A DNA stretch of 7,164 nt, taken from JACDAE01 sp034438015. Lineage in GTDB: Bacteria; Chloroflexota; Ktedonobacteria; Ktedonobacterales; Ktedonobacteraceae. Where the stretch lies: positions 1-7,164 of the forward strand of contig DAOTTD010000112.1 of assembly GCA_034438015.1 (NCBI GenBank), read 5' to 3'. This document shows positions 1-6,142 of this stretch, one piece after another; positions within the stretch are counted from its first letter, which is position 1; each line of letters starts with the position of its first letter. The notes below the pieces were generated by a model. The model searched no databases. It was not told where the DNA came from and saw only the letters and a program-made list of their open reading frames with translations. The position numbers and the translations under genes are program-made.

Positions 1-111
1 TTGACCTACACCGCCATCATCATTGTCGCTCTGGCTGCCCAACAAGCAGGCCGCCCTGATCTCATCCGCTCTCCCAAGCGGGTTTTAGCTCATACTTGGG
101 AGGGATTCTGA
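1..111 (+). other. Unidentified ORF tail running in from the left edge
   Basis: Frame 1 is open from the first base to a TGA at 109-111, giving a 36-residue tail: a hydrophobic stretch (TAIIIVALAA) followed by a more polar end (RSPKRVLAHTWEGF). I do not recognise the family. It lies directly before a solute-binding-protein remnant whose 5' part is missing, so it could be the C-terminus of whatever replaced that part, such as an inserted transposase. No inverted terminal repeat or target duplication is visible within the window to show this. It may also be an accidental open frame. Confidence 0.25.
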
Positions 112-115
112 GTTA

Positions 116-338
116 AGAAACGCCCTCTACCGCGACTCCCGATCACCCGACGCTCAATCCTGTTCCTTATCACGGTATTCAATATGTGGGTATTCCACAG
201 TTTGAATCGGTCGGGCAGCAGATAAGTGAACTCATGTCGGCAGTGGTTGCCGGAAAAATGACGGTCAGTCAGGCTCTCCAGCAGTCCGATCAGCTCCTGG
301 CATCCCAGGTGAATAAGGACAACGTTGCTGGATATTAG
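116..338 (+). pseudogene. 3' remnant of ABC-transporter solute-binding protein (polyol/sugar type)
   Basis: Only the last ~73 codons of an extracellular solute-binding protein remain. Two frames are needed. Codons from 116 read RNALYRDS, matching the T/R-x-ALY-x-D motif common near the C-terminus of family-1 sugar-binding proteins. The sequence then shifts frame near 139-141 and continues from GAT at 141 to TAG at 336-338, with YHGIQYVGIPQFESVG, a helix around SELMSAVVAGKMTVSQAL and the ending NKDNVAGY. The full family is usually 420-450 residues with a lipoprotein signal; both the start and the signal are absent. The two permease remnants follow directly, in the usual binding protein-permease-permease order. 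A functional product is very unlikely. The polyol assignment rests mainly on the neighbouring permeases. Confidence 0.75.
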
Positions 339-361
339 TTACGATGTCCTCACGAAAGAAC

Positions 362-397
362 GAGGGACCCCGCTTCGGTGTGAGGAGGCGGTCCCTC
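362..397 (+). other. Stem-loop carrying a Shine-Dalgarno-like AGGAGG in its loop
   Basis: GAGGGACC (362-369) is perfectly complementary to GGTCCCTC (390-397), forming an 8-bp stem with a 20-nt loop. The loop contains AGGAGG at 383-388. It lies between the binding-protein stop (338) and the first recognisable permease codons (about 412). The AGGAGG may be the original ribosome binding site of the permease, whose start and first codons are gone. No T-run follows, so it is not a typical intrinsic terminator. It could be an intercistronic stabilising hairpin or a translational switch, or it could have formed by chance. Confidence 0.45.
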
Positions 398-411
398 ATT
401 CATCACTCCAA

Positions 412-891
412 TTGTGTCAGAAGTGGCTCACTATCGGCATTCCTGCTGTTGCCTGGTTTTCCACGTTTCCACTTCAGAGTATCATATTCATCGTTGCCTG
501 GGAATGGACTCCATTTGTGATGCTTGTCATTCTCGCGGGCCTCCAATCTGTTCCAGGCGAAGTACTAGAGGCTGCGAAGGTGGATGGTGCGAATGCCCTC
601 ACAACCTTTGCGCGCGTCGTCTTGCCTTTATTGCGAAAACCGTACGAGATCGCCATCCTCTTTGGAACTATTTTTATCTTCCAGACGTTTGGCGAAATTT
701 ACGTGACGACCGCCGGTGGGCCAGGATTAAGTACCAACACCCTTCCTTACTACACCTACCGAACAGCATTGAACTCGTTTCAGATCGGACAGGCGGCGGC
801 GCTTGGCGTTATAGGGGTAATAGTAGCAATTCTTGCCGCCAGGGGCATGTTACAACTCATAACCGAGCGGACAGCATCAGAAAGGGGCTAA
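412..891 (+). pseudogene. 5'-truncated MalF/SmoF-type polyol ABC permease
   Basis: This is an inner-membrane permease subunit of a binding-protein-dependent sugar or polyol importer. Recognisable homology starts near IGIPAVAWFSTFPL and runs to TAA at 889-891. The diagnostic EAA loop that contacts the ATPase is intact (EVLEAAKVDGA, 559-591). It lies between hydrophobic segments (IIFIVAWEWTPFVMLVILAG before; ILFGTIFIFQTF and AAALGVIGVIVAILAA after). FGEIYVTTAGGPG and SFQIGQAAALG resemble the sorbitol/mannitol permeases SmoF/MtlF. Only ~160 codons remain of the usual 290-310, so the first two or three membrane spans are missing. No well-placed start exists: a TTG at 412 is in frame but has no ribosome binding site at proper distance, and an earlier in-frame TTG at 325 would give a non-homologous leader overlapping the upstream remnant. 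It probably arose by deletion of its 5' third. Confidence 0.8.
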
Positions 892-894
892 CTC

Positions 895-1541
895 ATGGGT
901 GTGGAGGGTTCGGTGCCTACCTGTTCAATAGGGTGATAGCGTCTCTCGTTTCGACGGCTCTGGCGATGGTTTTGGGCATTCCCGCTGCCTACGCGATGGT
1001 CTTCCAGATGCGCAACAAGTCATCCAACGACATGCTGTTCTTTGTCCTCTCCACGCGCTTCATGCCGTTTGCGGCTATCCTTGTTCCTTTATATGTGATT
1101 ATTACGCGCCTGAACTTGCTGGACAATCTCTTCGTATTGATTGCCGTCTATACGGCGATGAACCTGCCACTGATCATCTGGATGGCTCGTTCGTACTTCC
1201 TGGATCTGCCAATGGAAGTGTTGGAGGGAGCCTGGCTAGATGGCTGTTCGACCATACAGACAATTGTGAGGATTGTCGTGCCGATGGCCGCGCCTGGGTT
1301 AGCTGCGGCGGCACTGCTCTCCATCATTTTTGCCTGGAACGATTTCTTCTTCGCTGTCACGCTGACCTACACCAACTCACCAACCTTACCCATTATGGTC
1401 GCGGCATTTACGAGTAACGAAGGTCTCTTCCTGGCGAAGGTGTCCGCGCTGGCAACGTTGATCATCCTGGTGCCTGTTGCCATAGGCATCTATGCTCAGA
1501 AGCACCTGGTTCAGGGGCTCACCGGCGGCGCACTGAAATAA
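895..1541 (+). pseudogene. 5'-deleted MalG/SmoG-type polyol ABC permease
   Basis: This is the second inner-membrane permease subunit. An ATG at 895, 3 nt after the previous stop and preceded by AAAGGGG (881-887), is probably the original start. Its frame stops after 13 codons (TGA at 934-936). Family homology appears in a different frame from about 906 (FGAYLFNRVIASLVSTALAM) and continues to TAA at 1539-1541. The EAA-type loop is present (EVLEGAWLDG, 1215-1244), and the ending QKHLVQGLTGGALK is typical of SmoG/MtlG-like permeases. About 210 codons remain of roughly 275, so the first membrane span and part of the periplasmic loop are gone. The simplest reading is a deletion that kept the start and three to five codons, removed roughly 180 nt and changed the frame. 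The long frame open from 414 to 1541 is a chance fusion through the first permease in a wrong frame, not a real 375-residue protein. Confidence 0.8.
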
Positions 1542-1552
1542 CAGGGCTGTTT

Positions 1553-1644
1553 ATACGAATCCGCGAACCGATGTATAACTTTGAGTTGGCTTCAGTGGCT
1601 CGCTTCATCGTTAGCAAATTGTACGTTTGATCGCGGATTCGTAT
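1553..1644. repeat. 14-bp perfect inverted repeat enclosing 64 bp (MITE-like or operator pair)
   Basis: ATACGAATCCGCGA (1553-1566) and TCGCGGATTCGTAT (1631-1644) are perfect reverse complements. They flank 64 bp containing a weaker inner pair, CGATG (1569-1573) and CATCG (1606-1610). The structure fills the gap between the permease stop (1541) and the MDR start (1665), ending just before the GAAGGGG ribosome binding site. If the element is taken as CGAATCCGCGA to TCGCGGATTCG, it is bordered by TA on both sides, as in miniature elements moved by IS630/Tc1-mariner transposases. The alternative is a pair of operator half-sites controlling the dehydrogenase genes. The inverted repeat is certain; its role is inferred. 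Confidence 0.6.
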
Positions 1645-1664
1645 TAGAAGGGGACTCAGACAGT

Positions 1665-1994
1665 ATGGCAACCATGAACGGAGTCGTTTTTCTGGGCGAT
1701 CGGCGACTCGAACAGCGCGAGTTTTCCGTTCCAGAGCCGGGATATGGACAGGTGTTGGTCCGTATGAAGGCGTCGTCGCTCTGTGGGAGTGATCTGCGTG
1801 CCATCTACCGAAGTAGCAATTGGGGAACAGGCCCCGAAGCATACCAGGGAGTGATTGGCGGTCACGAGCCATGTGGTATCGTCGAGCGTGTTGGCACTGG
1901 CGTACGACGCTTTAGGGAGGGTGATCGAGTGATCATCTATTTCGAGGAGGCGCAGAGACCTGAGTTCTTTTACGACCCGCTTGAGGGTTACTGA
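1665..1994 (+). pseudogene. 3'-truncated zinc-dependent MDR alcohol dehydrogenase (N-terminal fragment)
   Basis: The start ATG at 1665 is preceded by GAAGGGG (1647-1653); a second in-frame ATG at 1674 is an alternative. The 109-residue product begins as a GroES-like catalytic domain of a medium-chain dehydrogenase. It has the catalytic zinc ligands Cys40 (in SSLCGSDL) and His67-Glu68 (GGHEPCG), then the VERVGTGVRRFREGDRVIIY segment to about residue 92. Homology stops exactly where the structural-zinc Cys lobe should begin. The remaining 17 residues (FEEAQRPEFFYDPLEGY) do not resemble that region. The whole Rossmann NAD-binding half (about 230 residues) is missing, so it cannot be an active dehydrogenase. 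It lies 27 bp before an intact MDR gene and was probably one of several polyol oxidoreductases in the operon. It might still make a folded fragment, because the frame itself is clean. Confidence 0.7.
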
Positions 1995-2021
1995 AACTGG
2001 TAAAGAAAGGACGAGTTTCTT

Positions 2022-3050
2022 ATGCGTGCAGTGATCATCGATGCTCCTGGCAGTATTCGCGTGGACAGTGTGGCAGACCCCACACCGCGTACGGGTGAGT
2101 TGCTCATTCGCGTGGAAGCATGTGGGATCTGCGGCACCGATCTGCATATTATTGATGGCGACTCTCCACTGGCCCGTTACCCTATTATCCCTGGTCACGA
2201 GTTCGCAGGCGAGGTTGTGGCATTGGGACGCGACATTGTGCAGAGGAACGGAAATGGAGAAGCGAACATAACAGTCGGGAGCAGGGTTGCAATTGAACCA
2301 AATCTCTACTGTGGCCATTGCGATTTTTGTCGCACAGGTCACGAAAACCTGTGTCTCAACTATGCCGCACTCGGCGTCACGACGAACGGTGCCATTGCTC
2401 AATACGTGGCGGTGCCCATGGCGAAAGCCTATGTGCTGCCCGACGCCGTTTCATTGCGTGAAGCGGCTCTGATTGAGCCCGTTTCTTGCGCGGTACATGG
2501 CATGCATTGCCTTAACCCCAGATCTGGTGATACCTTCCTCATTGTGGGCGCTGGTACAATGGGGTTGGTGCTATTGCAACTCGCTCTGCGTGGTGGCGCG
2601 TCACGTGTCGTGATGGCCGATGTGAATGCGCAACGCCTGGCGCGTGCGGAACAACTTGGAGCCACACGCATATACACCGACATCAAGCGGGCGTTGGCAG
2701 ATGAGCCGCTCGGGTTCAATTGTGTCATTGATGCGACCGGAGTGCCGGCAGTCATTGAGAATGCGTTTATGACGGTCAAACGTGGTGGAAAGTTCATGAT
2801 CTTTGGGGTTGCGCCACACGAGGCACGCATCTCGCTTTCTCCATTCCGTATTTACAATGATGAGATTAGCGTTATCGGCTCAATGGCCGTGCTCTTCTCG
2901 TTTCAGGCCGCGCTCGATCTTATCAGTGGAGGTGTGATCAATACCGAGGCGATGCTGACAACAGCACTTCCTTTAGAGGACTTCCCCAAAGCACTCGACA
3001 TGGTACGACGTGGTGAGGGTGTAAAAACCCAGATCCTACCCAATACGTAG
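2022..3050 (+). CDS. Zinc-dependent NAD(H) MDR alcohol/polyol dehydrogenase
   Basis: This 342-residue protein is full length for the sorbitol dehydrogenase/threonine dehydrogenase-like branch of the medium-chain family. The start ATG follows AAAGAAAGG at 2002-2010. The GroES-like catalytic domain has zinc ligands Cys37 (GICGTD), His59-Glu60 (PGHEFAGE) and Glu152 (IEPVSCAVHG), and a complete structural-zinc set Cys97, Cys100, Cys103 and Cys111. The Rossmann domain has the nucleotide motif G176-A-G-T-M-G181, and Asp200 (VVMADVN) ends the second strand, which in this family indicates NAD rather than NADP. It probably acts in the cytoplasm, oxidising a sugar alcohol or polyol phosphate to a ketose. 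Polyol-type permease remnants upstream and an FGGY kinase downstream support that. The exact substrate (sorbitol, arabitol, ribitol or similar) cannot be read from sequence. No lesion is visible, although both neighbouring MDR genes are broken. Confidence 0.9.
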   Translation: MRAVIIDAPGSIRVDSVADPTPRTGELLIRVEACGICGTDLHIIDGDSPLARYPIIPGHEFAGEVVALGRDIVQRNGNGEANITVGSRVAIEPNLYCGHCDFCRTGHENLCLNYAALGVTTNGAIAQYVAVPMAKAYVLPDAVSLREAALIEPVSCAVHGMHCLNPRSGDTFLIVGAGTMGLVLLQLALRGGASRVVMADVNAQRLARAEQLGATRIYTDIKRALADEPLGFNCVIDATGVPAVIENAFMTVKRGGKFMIFGVAPHEARISLSPFRIYNDEISVIGSMAVLFSFQAALDLISGGVINTEAMLTTALPLEDFPKALDMVRRGEGVKTQILPNT

Positions 3051-3094
3051 AGAAGATACAGGCACAGTATCATTGCTCTTGTCCGAGAGGGAGA

Positions 3095-3121
3095 GGCGCT
3101 TCAGCCTGCGGGCACAAAATA
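3095..3121. repeat. Fragment sharing words with the adjacent multi-hairpin element
   Basis: This short stretch contains three words also found inside the neighbouring element at 3122-3246. GGCGCTTCA (3095-3103) is the reverse complement of TGAAGCGCC (3208-3216). GCCTGCGG (3104-3111) recurs at 3146-3153. CACAAAATAG (3113-3122) recurs at 3194-3203. Their close packing suggests a partial older copy of the same repeat family, with the complete copy inserted at its edge. A chance mixture of short words cannot be excluded. Confidence 0.4.
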
Positions 3122-3246
3122 GGTAACTGTTCAGGTATCCTCGCCGCCTGCGGCGGCTCGCCCATTTTGTGTGGGTGGCAACCCTGCCACCCACACAAAA
3201 TAGCTTGTGAAGCGCCTTTGGCGCTGATGAGTCCTGAACAGTTACC
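3122..3246. mobile_element. Non-coding miniature inverted-repeat element with three internal hairpins
   Basis: GGTAACTGTTCAGG (3122-3135) and CCTGAACAGTTACC (3233-3246) are perfect 14-bp terminal inverted repeats. Between them lie three perfect hairpins: GCCGCC-TGC-GGCGGC (3143-3157), a 17-bp stem with ACCC loop (3164-3180 with 3185-3201), and AGCGCC-TTT-GGCGCT (3211-3225). Folded together they make a cloverleaf with a closing stem. The element is bordered on both sides by AAATA (3117-3121 and 3247-3251), consistent with a 5-bp target duplication, though this is low-complexity sequence. It encodes no convincing protein and lies in the gap between the dehydrogenase and the kinase, 28 bp before the kinase start. 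It resembles a MITE or REPIN-type element moved in trans. It may also affect transcript processing between the two genes. I cannot name the family. Confidence 0.7.
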
Positions 3247-3274
3247 AAATAGAATTAAGATAAGGAGACTGACA

Positions 3275-4831
3275 ATGGCGAGCAGCCCTTACTTCATGGG
3301 AATAGATGGTGGAACGGAGAGCGTGCGTGTTGGTATCTTTGACCGGGAAGGCACGCCGGTGGGCTTCGCGAGCCGCACATATACACTCAAGTGCCCTCGC
3401 CCTGGCTGGGCCGAGCAGGACCCGGACGAGTGGTGGTCGTCTCTGGTAGCAGCGGTCAAGGAGGTGATGAGTAAAAGTGGCATTGCGCCCAATGAGATCG
3501 CTGGCCTCTCTTTAGACAGTACAACCTGCACAGTCGTAGCGTTGGATAAGTATGACCGCGTACTGCGGCCAGCTATCATCTGGATGGATATTCGTGCCGT
3601 CGATCAAGCACGCCGGGTCGCTAAAACGGGGGACGCCGCGCTCAAGTACAACGGTTTCGCTCAAGTTTCAGCGGAGTGGATGCCCTGCAAGGCCCTCTGG
3701 TTGAAGGAGAATGAACCAGACATTTATCATGCGGCTACACATATTTGTGAATACACTGATTGGATGACTCACCGGCTCACTGGCGAATGGACGGCGAGTA
3801 TCAACATCGCCAGCCTTCGCTGGTACTACGACCGCAACAACGGCGGTTTTCCGACCAGCCTCTATCAAGCACTTGAACTAGATGATCTTCTGGAGAAGTT
3901 CCCCCAGAAGGTACTGGACATGGGTACCGTGGTCGGTAGTCTCAGCAAGAAAGTTGCAGAGGAGCTTGGTCTGCCCCCTGGTATTCCAGTTGCTGAAGGT
4001 GGGGCGGATTCTATGGTAGGTACTGTGGGTATGGATGTGCTGGCTCCGGGCAAGATCGCCCTCATCACAGGCTCTTCGCACGCTATTTTCGGTGCGTCCG
4101 CGGAGGCCATCTACGGTCCAGGGTTCTTTGGCGCCTTCACCGACGCTGTGATTCCGGGTCAGTACGTGGTGGAAGGGGGTCAAGTTTCCACCGGCTCTGT
4201 CGTCAAATGGTTCCGCGATAATTTCTGTGGAGGACTCCTTGAAGAGGCCAGTACGCAGGGCCTCGACCTTTACGATCTGCTCAATGAGCGCGCTGAGCAC
4301 TTGCCTATAGGCTCCGATGGACTCATGGTGGTGGACCACTGGCAGGGAAACCGGACTCCCTATACCGACCCTGAAGCGCGAGGGATAATCTGGGGGCTGA
4401 CCCTCAAGCACAATACAGCGCATATCTATCGTGCGATTGTGGAGGGCATCTGCTATGGAACAGAACTTATCTTTCGGACACTACGCAAGTATAGCTTCCA
4501 GCCACAAGAGATCGTTGCTTGCGGAGGCGCTCTGAAGAGCCCGTTATGGATGCAGATTCATGCGGACGTAAGTAACCTTCCCATTACCTTCACCAAAGTA
4601 TCTGAAGCGCCGGTACTGGGTTCGGCGATACTGGCGGCGGTAGGCGCAGGAATATACCCGAATCTACAGGAAGCAGCACGCCATATGGTCCATACGAGCC
4701 GTCGTATTGAGCCAGATTGGCAACGGCACAAAGAATATCAGTTCTATGTGGAGAAGTATATAGCCACCTATATCCAGATGCGGGACTTGATGCATGATGT
4801 TGCCCAACACGTTGCAGGAAGTAAGGGATGA
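3275..4831 (+). CDS. FGGY-family carbohydrate kinase (pentulose/ribulokinase-like)
   Basis: This 518-residue cytoplasmic sugar kinase is full length for the FGGY family. The ATG at 3275 follows AAGGAG (3262-3267) and begins directly with the ATPase fold. An in-frame upstream start at 3167 would translate through the inverted-repeat element and is rejected. The N-terminal domain has the phosphate-1 loop GIDGGTESVRVGIFD (residues 9-23), GWAEQDP (44-50) and IIWMDIRA (101-108). The expected catalytic base is Asp245 in EGGADSMVG, followed by ITGSSH (264-269). The C-terminal domain carries the adenosine-binding CGGALKSPLW (416-425). FGGY kinases phosphorylate ketoses or polyols with ATP. The DGGTESVR motif, length and GGAD motif fit a ribulokinase/pentulokinase-like member rather than glycerol kinase. 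Next to polyol dehydrogenases it would phosphorylate the ketose product. The exact substrate is not determinable here. No lesions are seen. Confidence 0.9.
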   Translation: MASSPYFMGIDGGTESVRVGIFDREGTPVGFASRTYTLKCPRPGWAEQDPDEWWSSLVAAVKEVMSKSGIAPNEIAGLSLDSTTCTVVALDKYDRVLRPAIIWMDIRAVDQARRVAKTGDAALKYNGFAQVSAEWMPCKALWLKENEPDIYHAATHICEYTDWMTHRLTGEWTASINIASLRWYYDRNNGGFPTSLYQALELDDLLEKFPQKVLDMGTVVGSLSKKVAEELGLPPGIPVAEGGADSMVGTVGMDVLAPGKIALITGSSHAIFGASAEAIYGPGFFGAFTDAVIPGQYVVEGGQVSTGSVVKWFRDNFCGGLLEEASTQGLDLYDLLNERAEHLPIGSDGLMVVDHWQGNRTPYTDPEARGIIWGLTLKHNTAHIYRAIVEGICYGTELIFRTLRKYSFQPQEIVACGGALKSPLWMQIHADVSNLPITFTKVSEAPVLGSAILAAVGAGIYPNLQEAARHMVHTSRRIEPDWQRHKEYQFYVEKYIATYIQMRDLMHDVAQHVAGSKG

Positions 4832-4857
4832 CAAAAGAGAATATCAGGAGGAACAAG

Positions 4858-5492
4858 ATGCTTGCCGCTGTGTTTCAGTCTCCTGATATCTGGCGCTTGC
4901 CGAGCCGCTTGCTTGCTGTGTCAATGGCCACTATCGTTCCCAGGTACGCTTGAATAGCAGTGTGCTCATTATGGGGGCAGGCCCTATCGGCTTATTTCAC
5001 CTTCAGCTTTCCCTCCTGGCCGGGGCACAGCCCGTCATGGTAAGCGATCCCTCTGCTCCTCGTCGTGCGATTGCCTCCGCCTTTGGAGCACACATCACTA
5101 TTGATCCCATTGCCGAAGATCTTCCTTCAGTGGTGTCCGAGGCCACAGGCGGTCGAGGGGTAGACTCGATCATTATCTGCATTGGCGTGCCCAGGCTGGT
5201 GAATGATGCACTCACTATGGCTCGCCAGGGGGGGCGGATCAATATCTTTGCGGGTCTGGCTGCCAAAGGCTGGGCAGAGGTCGAGGCTAACCTCATTCAC
5301 TATAAAGAACTGGAGGTAACTGGCAGTGCAAATTCTCGACGTGCTGACTATCAAACGGCTCTTCAGCTTATTGAATCAGGCCGGATTGAGGTAGGACCGA
5401 TGGTGACTGACCGTTTCCCTCTACGATCTGTCCGTGAAGCGTTCGACAAAGCCGCCAGCGGAGAAGGTATCAAGATAGCGGTGTTGCCTTGA
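4858..5492 (+). pseudogene. MDR dehydrogenase with an internal deletion of its catalytic domain
   Basis: A strong AGGAGG (4846-4851) precedes ATG 4858, which opens a typical MDR N-terminus (MLAAVFQSPDI). After about 11 codons homology breaks, and that frame stops at TGA 4951-4953. The C-terminal half resumes in another frame from about 4893 (ALAEPLACCVNG, the counterpart of the Glu152 region in the intact gene upstream). It includes the nucleotide motif GAGPIG (4974-4991), an Asp at the end of strand two (PVMVSDPS) suggesting NAD, and runs to TGA 5490-5492. Compared with the intact neighbour, about 135 codons are missing, removing both zinc sites. An open frame from TTG 4950 could yield a 180-residue Rossmann fragment, but its start is not near a ribosome binding site. 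The gap of 26 bp after the kinase shows it belonged to the same operon. Confidence 0.82.
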
Positions 5493-5590
5493 GCAGCAGT
5501 GCAAAGTGAGAAAGATTTTGGTGAGGCAATGGCGGACAAAACGGGCAAGGCGTTGGCGCAGGGTGTTATTCCAGCGCTCCACCCAACGCG
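5493..5590 (+). other. Short gap with possible coding remnant and a hairpin
   Basis: After the last MDR stop, one frame starting at GTG 5499 reads protein-like (DFGEAMADKTGKALAQGVIPAL), but it then runs antisense through the next gene, so at most a short coding remnant is present. I cannot assign it. GCGTTGG (5550-5556) pairs with CCAACGC (5583-5589), a 7-bp stem with a 26-nt loop. This lies immediately after the stop of the opposite-strand gene at 5591. Read on the - strand it is followed by a short T-run (CGTTTT), so it could be a weak terminator between the two convergent genes. The stem is too short and the loop too long for certainty. Confidence 0.3.
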
Positions 5591-5833
5591 TCATTGCACT
5601 TTCAATTCGTCAGTTGTAGGAGAAACAAGCTCCAGCTCTCGATATTCAAAGTCAGTCAGTTTGCTCTCGCCCAGCAATTCTACATAGTAGATGTAGTACG
5701 GTTCTGTACGTCGTCTGTCCTTATCGACCGACCTGACAATACCTATGGCGCTACTAATACTCGCTGATCCACGACGAAACATGTCCTCTACGACACGTAC
5801 GTGATCACCCACTTCAAATGCTCTATTACTCAT
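5591..5833 (-). CDS. Small hypothetical protein, SH3-like appearance
   Basis: This 80-residue protein has its ATG at 5833-5831, preceded on the - strand by AAGGAG with a 6-nt spacer, which supports a real gene. The opening FEVGDHVRVVED and the central alternating strands (SAIGIVRSVD, PYYIYYVELLG, YRELELV) suggest a small all-beta barrel of the SH3/KOW/Tudor type, where a 'GDxVRV' turn is common. No catalytic motif, signal peptide or membrane span is visible. It is convergent with the decayed polyol operon and divergent from the gene at 6318, with a 484-bp gap between starts. I do not recognise the family; the fold is inferred from pattern only. Possible roles include nucleic-acid or protein binding, but nothing here selects one. 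Confidence 0.7.
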   Translation of the reverse strand: MSNRAFEVGDHVRVVEDMFRRGSASISSAIGIVRSVDKDRRRTEPYYIYYVELLGESKLTDFEYRELELVSPTTDELKVQ

Positions 5834-5985
5834 AGGATGCTCCTTTATTATTGTAAGAAGAGGAGAAACAAATTAGAGAGCGAACAAGACCACCCTAGAA
5901 ATCGTGCCTCCATGATGGAGACGTGCGCTGAGTGTCATTTCGTACGCTGGGTATGGTACCTTAAAAATATCCATAAGACCCTTTA

Positions 5986-6015
5986 AGTATACACTATCTT
6001 TTATTGAAAATACAA
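5986..6015 (-). promoter_or_regulatory. Candidate sigma-70-type promoter for the 5591-5833 gene
   Basis: Read on the - strand, TTGTAT (6015-6010) and TATACT (5991-5986) are separated by 18 bp, a possible -35/-10 pair. Transcription would start near 5979, giving a leader of about 145 nt before the ATG at 5833. The -10 is good and the -35 is weak. Confidence 0.35.
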
Positions 6016-6142
6016 CATGTACCAAAAATCTAGAGGAATTCGAGAAATTATTAAGAAATGTTGACTGAAAGGGATATTTTTATCATGAACAACGCGTAAG
6101 ATCAAAGATAGTTCACTATTCCTCTCTTTCTTTGATAAATAT

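Noticed and set aside
414..1541. Continuous 375-codon open frame across both permeases
   Set aside because: Its first ~160 codons read the first permease in a wrong frame and give Cys-rich, non-homologous sequence. Only the part from about 906 is a true permease.
1656..2402. 248-codon open frame on the - strand
   Set aside because: It lies antisense to two MDR genes whose motifs are clear on the + strand. Its translation is low-similarity and Cys/His-rich, with no domain pattern.
3122..3246. tRNA or structured ncRNA because of the cloverleaf-like fold
   Set aside because: It has no tRNA consensus arms or anticodon stem of proper size. Perfect outer termini plus flanking AAATA repeats fit a miniature element better.
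3167..3274. Upstream in-frame start for the kinase
   Set aside because: It would add 36 residues translated from the inverted-repeat element. The ATG at 3275 has a proper ribosome binding site and starts directly before the family's first motif.
3878..4423. 181-codon open frame on the - strand
   Set aside because: It lies wholly inside the FGGY kinase, whose catalytic motifs are in the + frame; it is a shadow frame.
1665..5492. First and third MDR fragments as two halves of one split gene
   Set aside because: The third fragment has its own ribosome binding site and MDR N-terminus, and two intact genes lie between. They are better seen as separate paralogues with different deletions.
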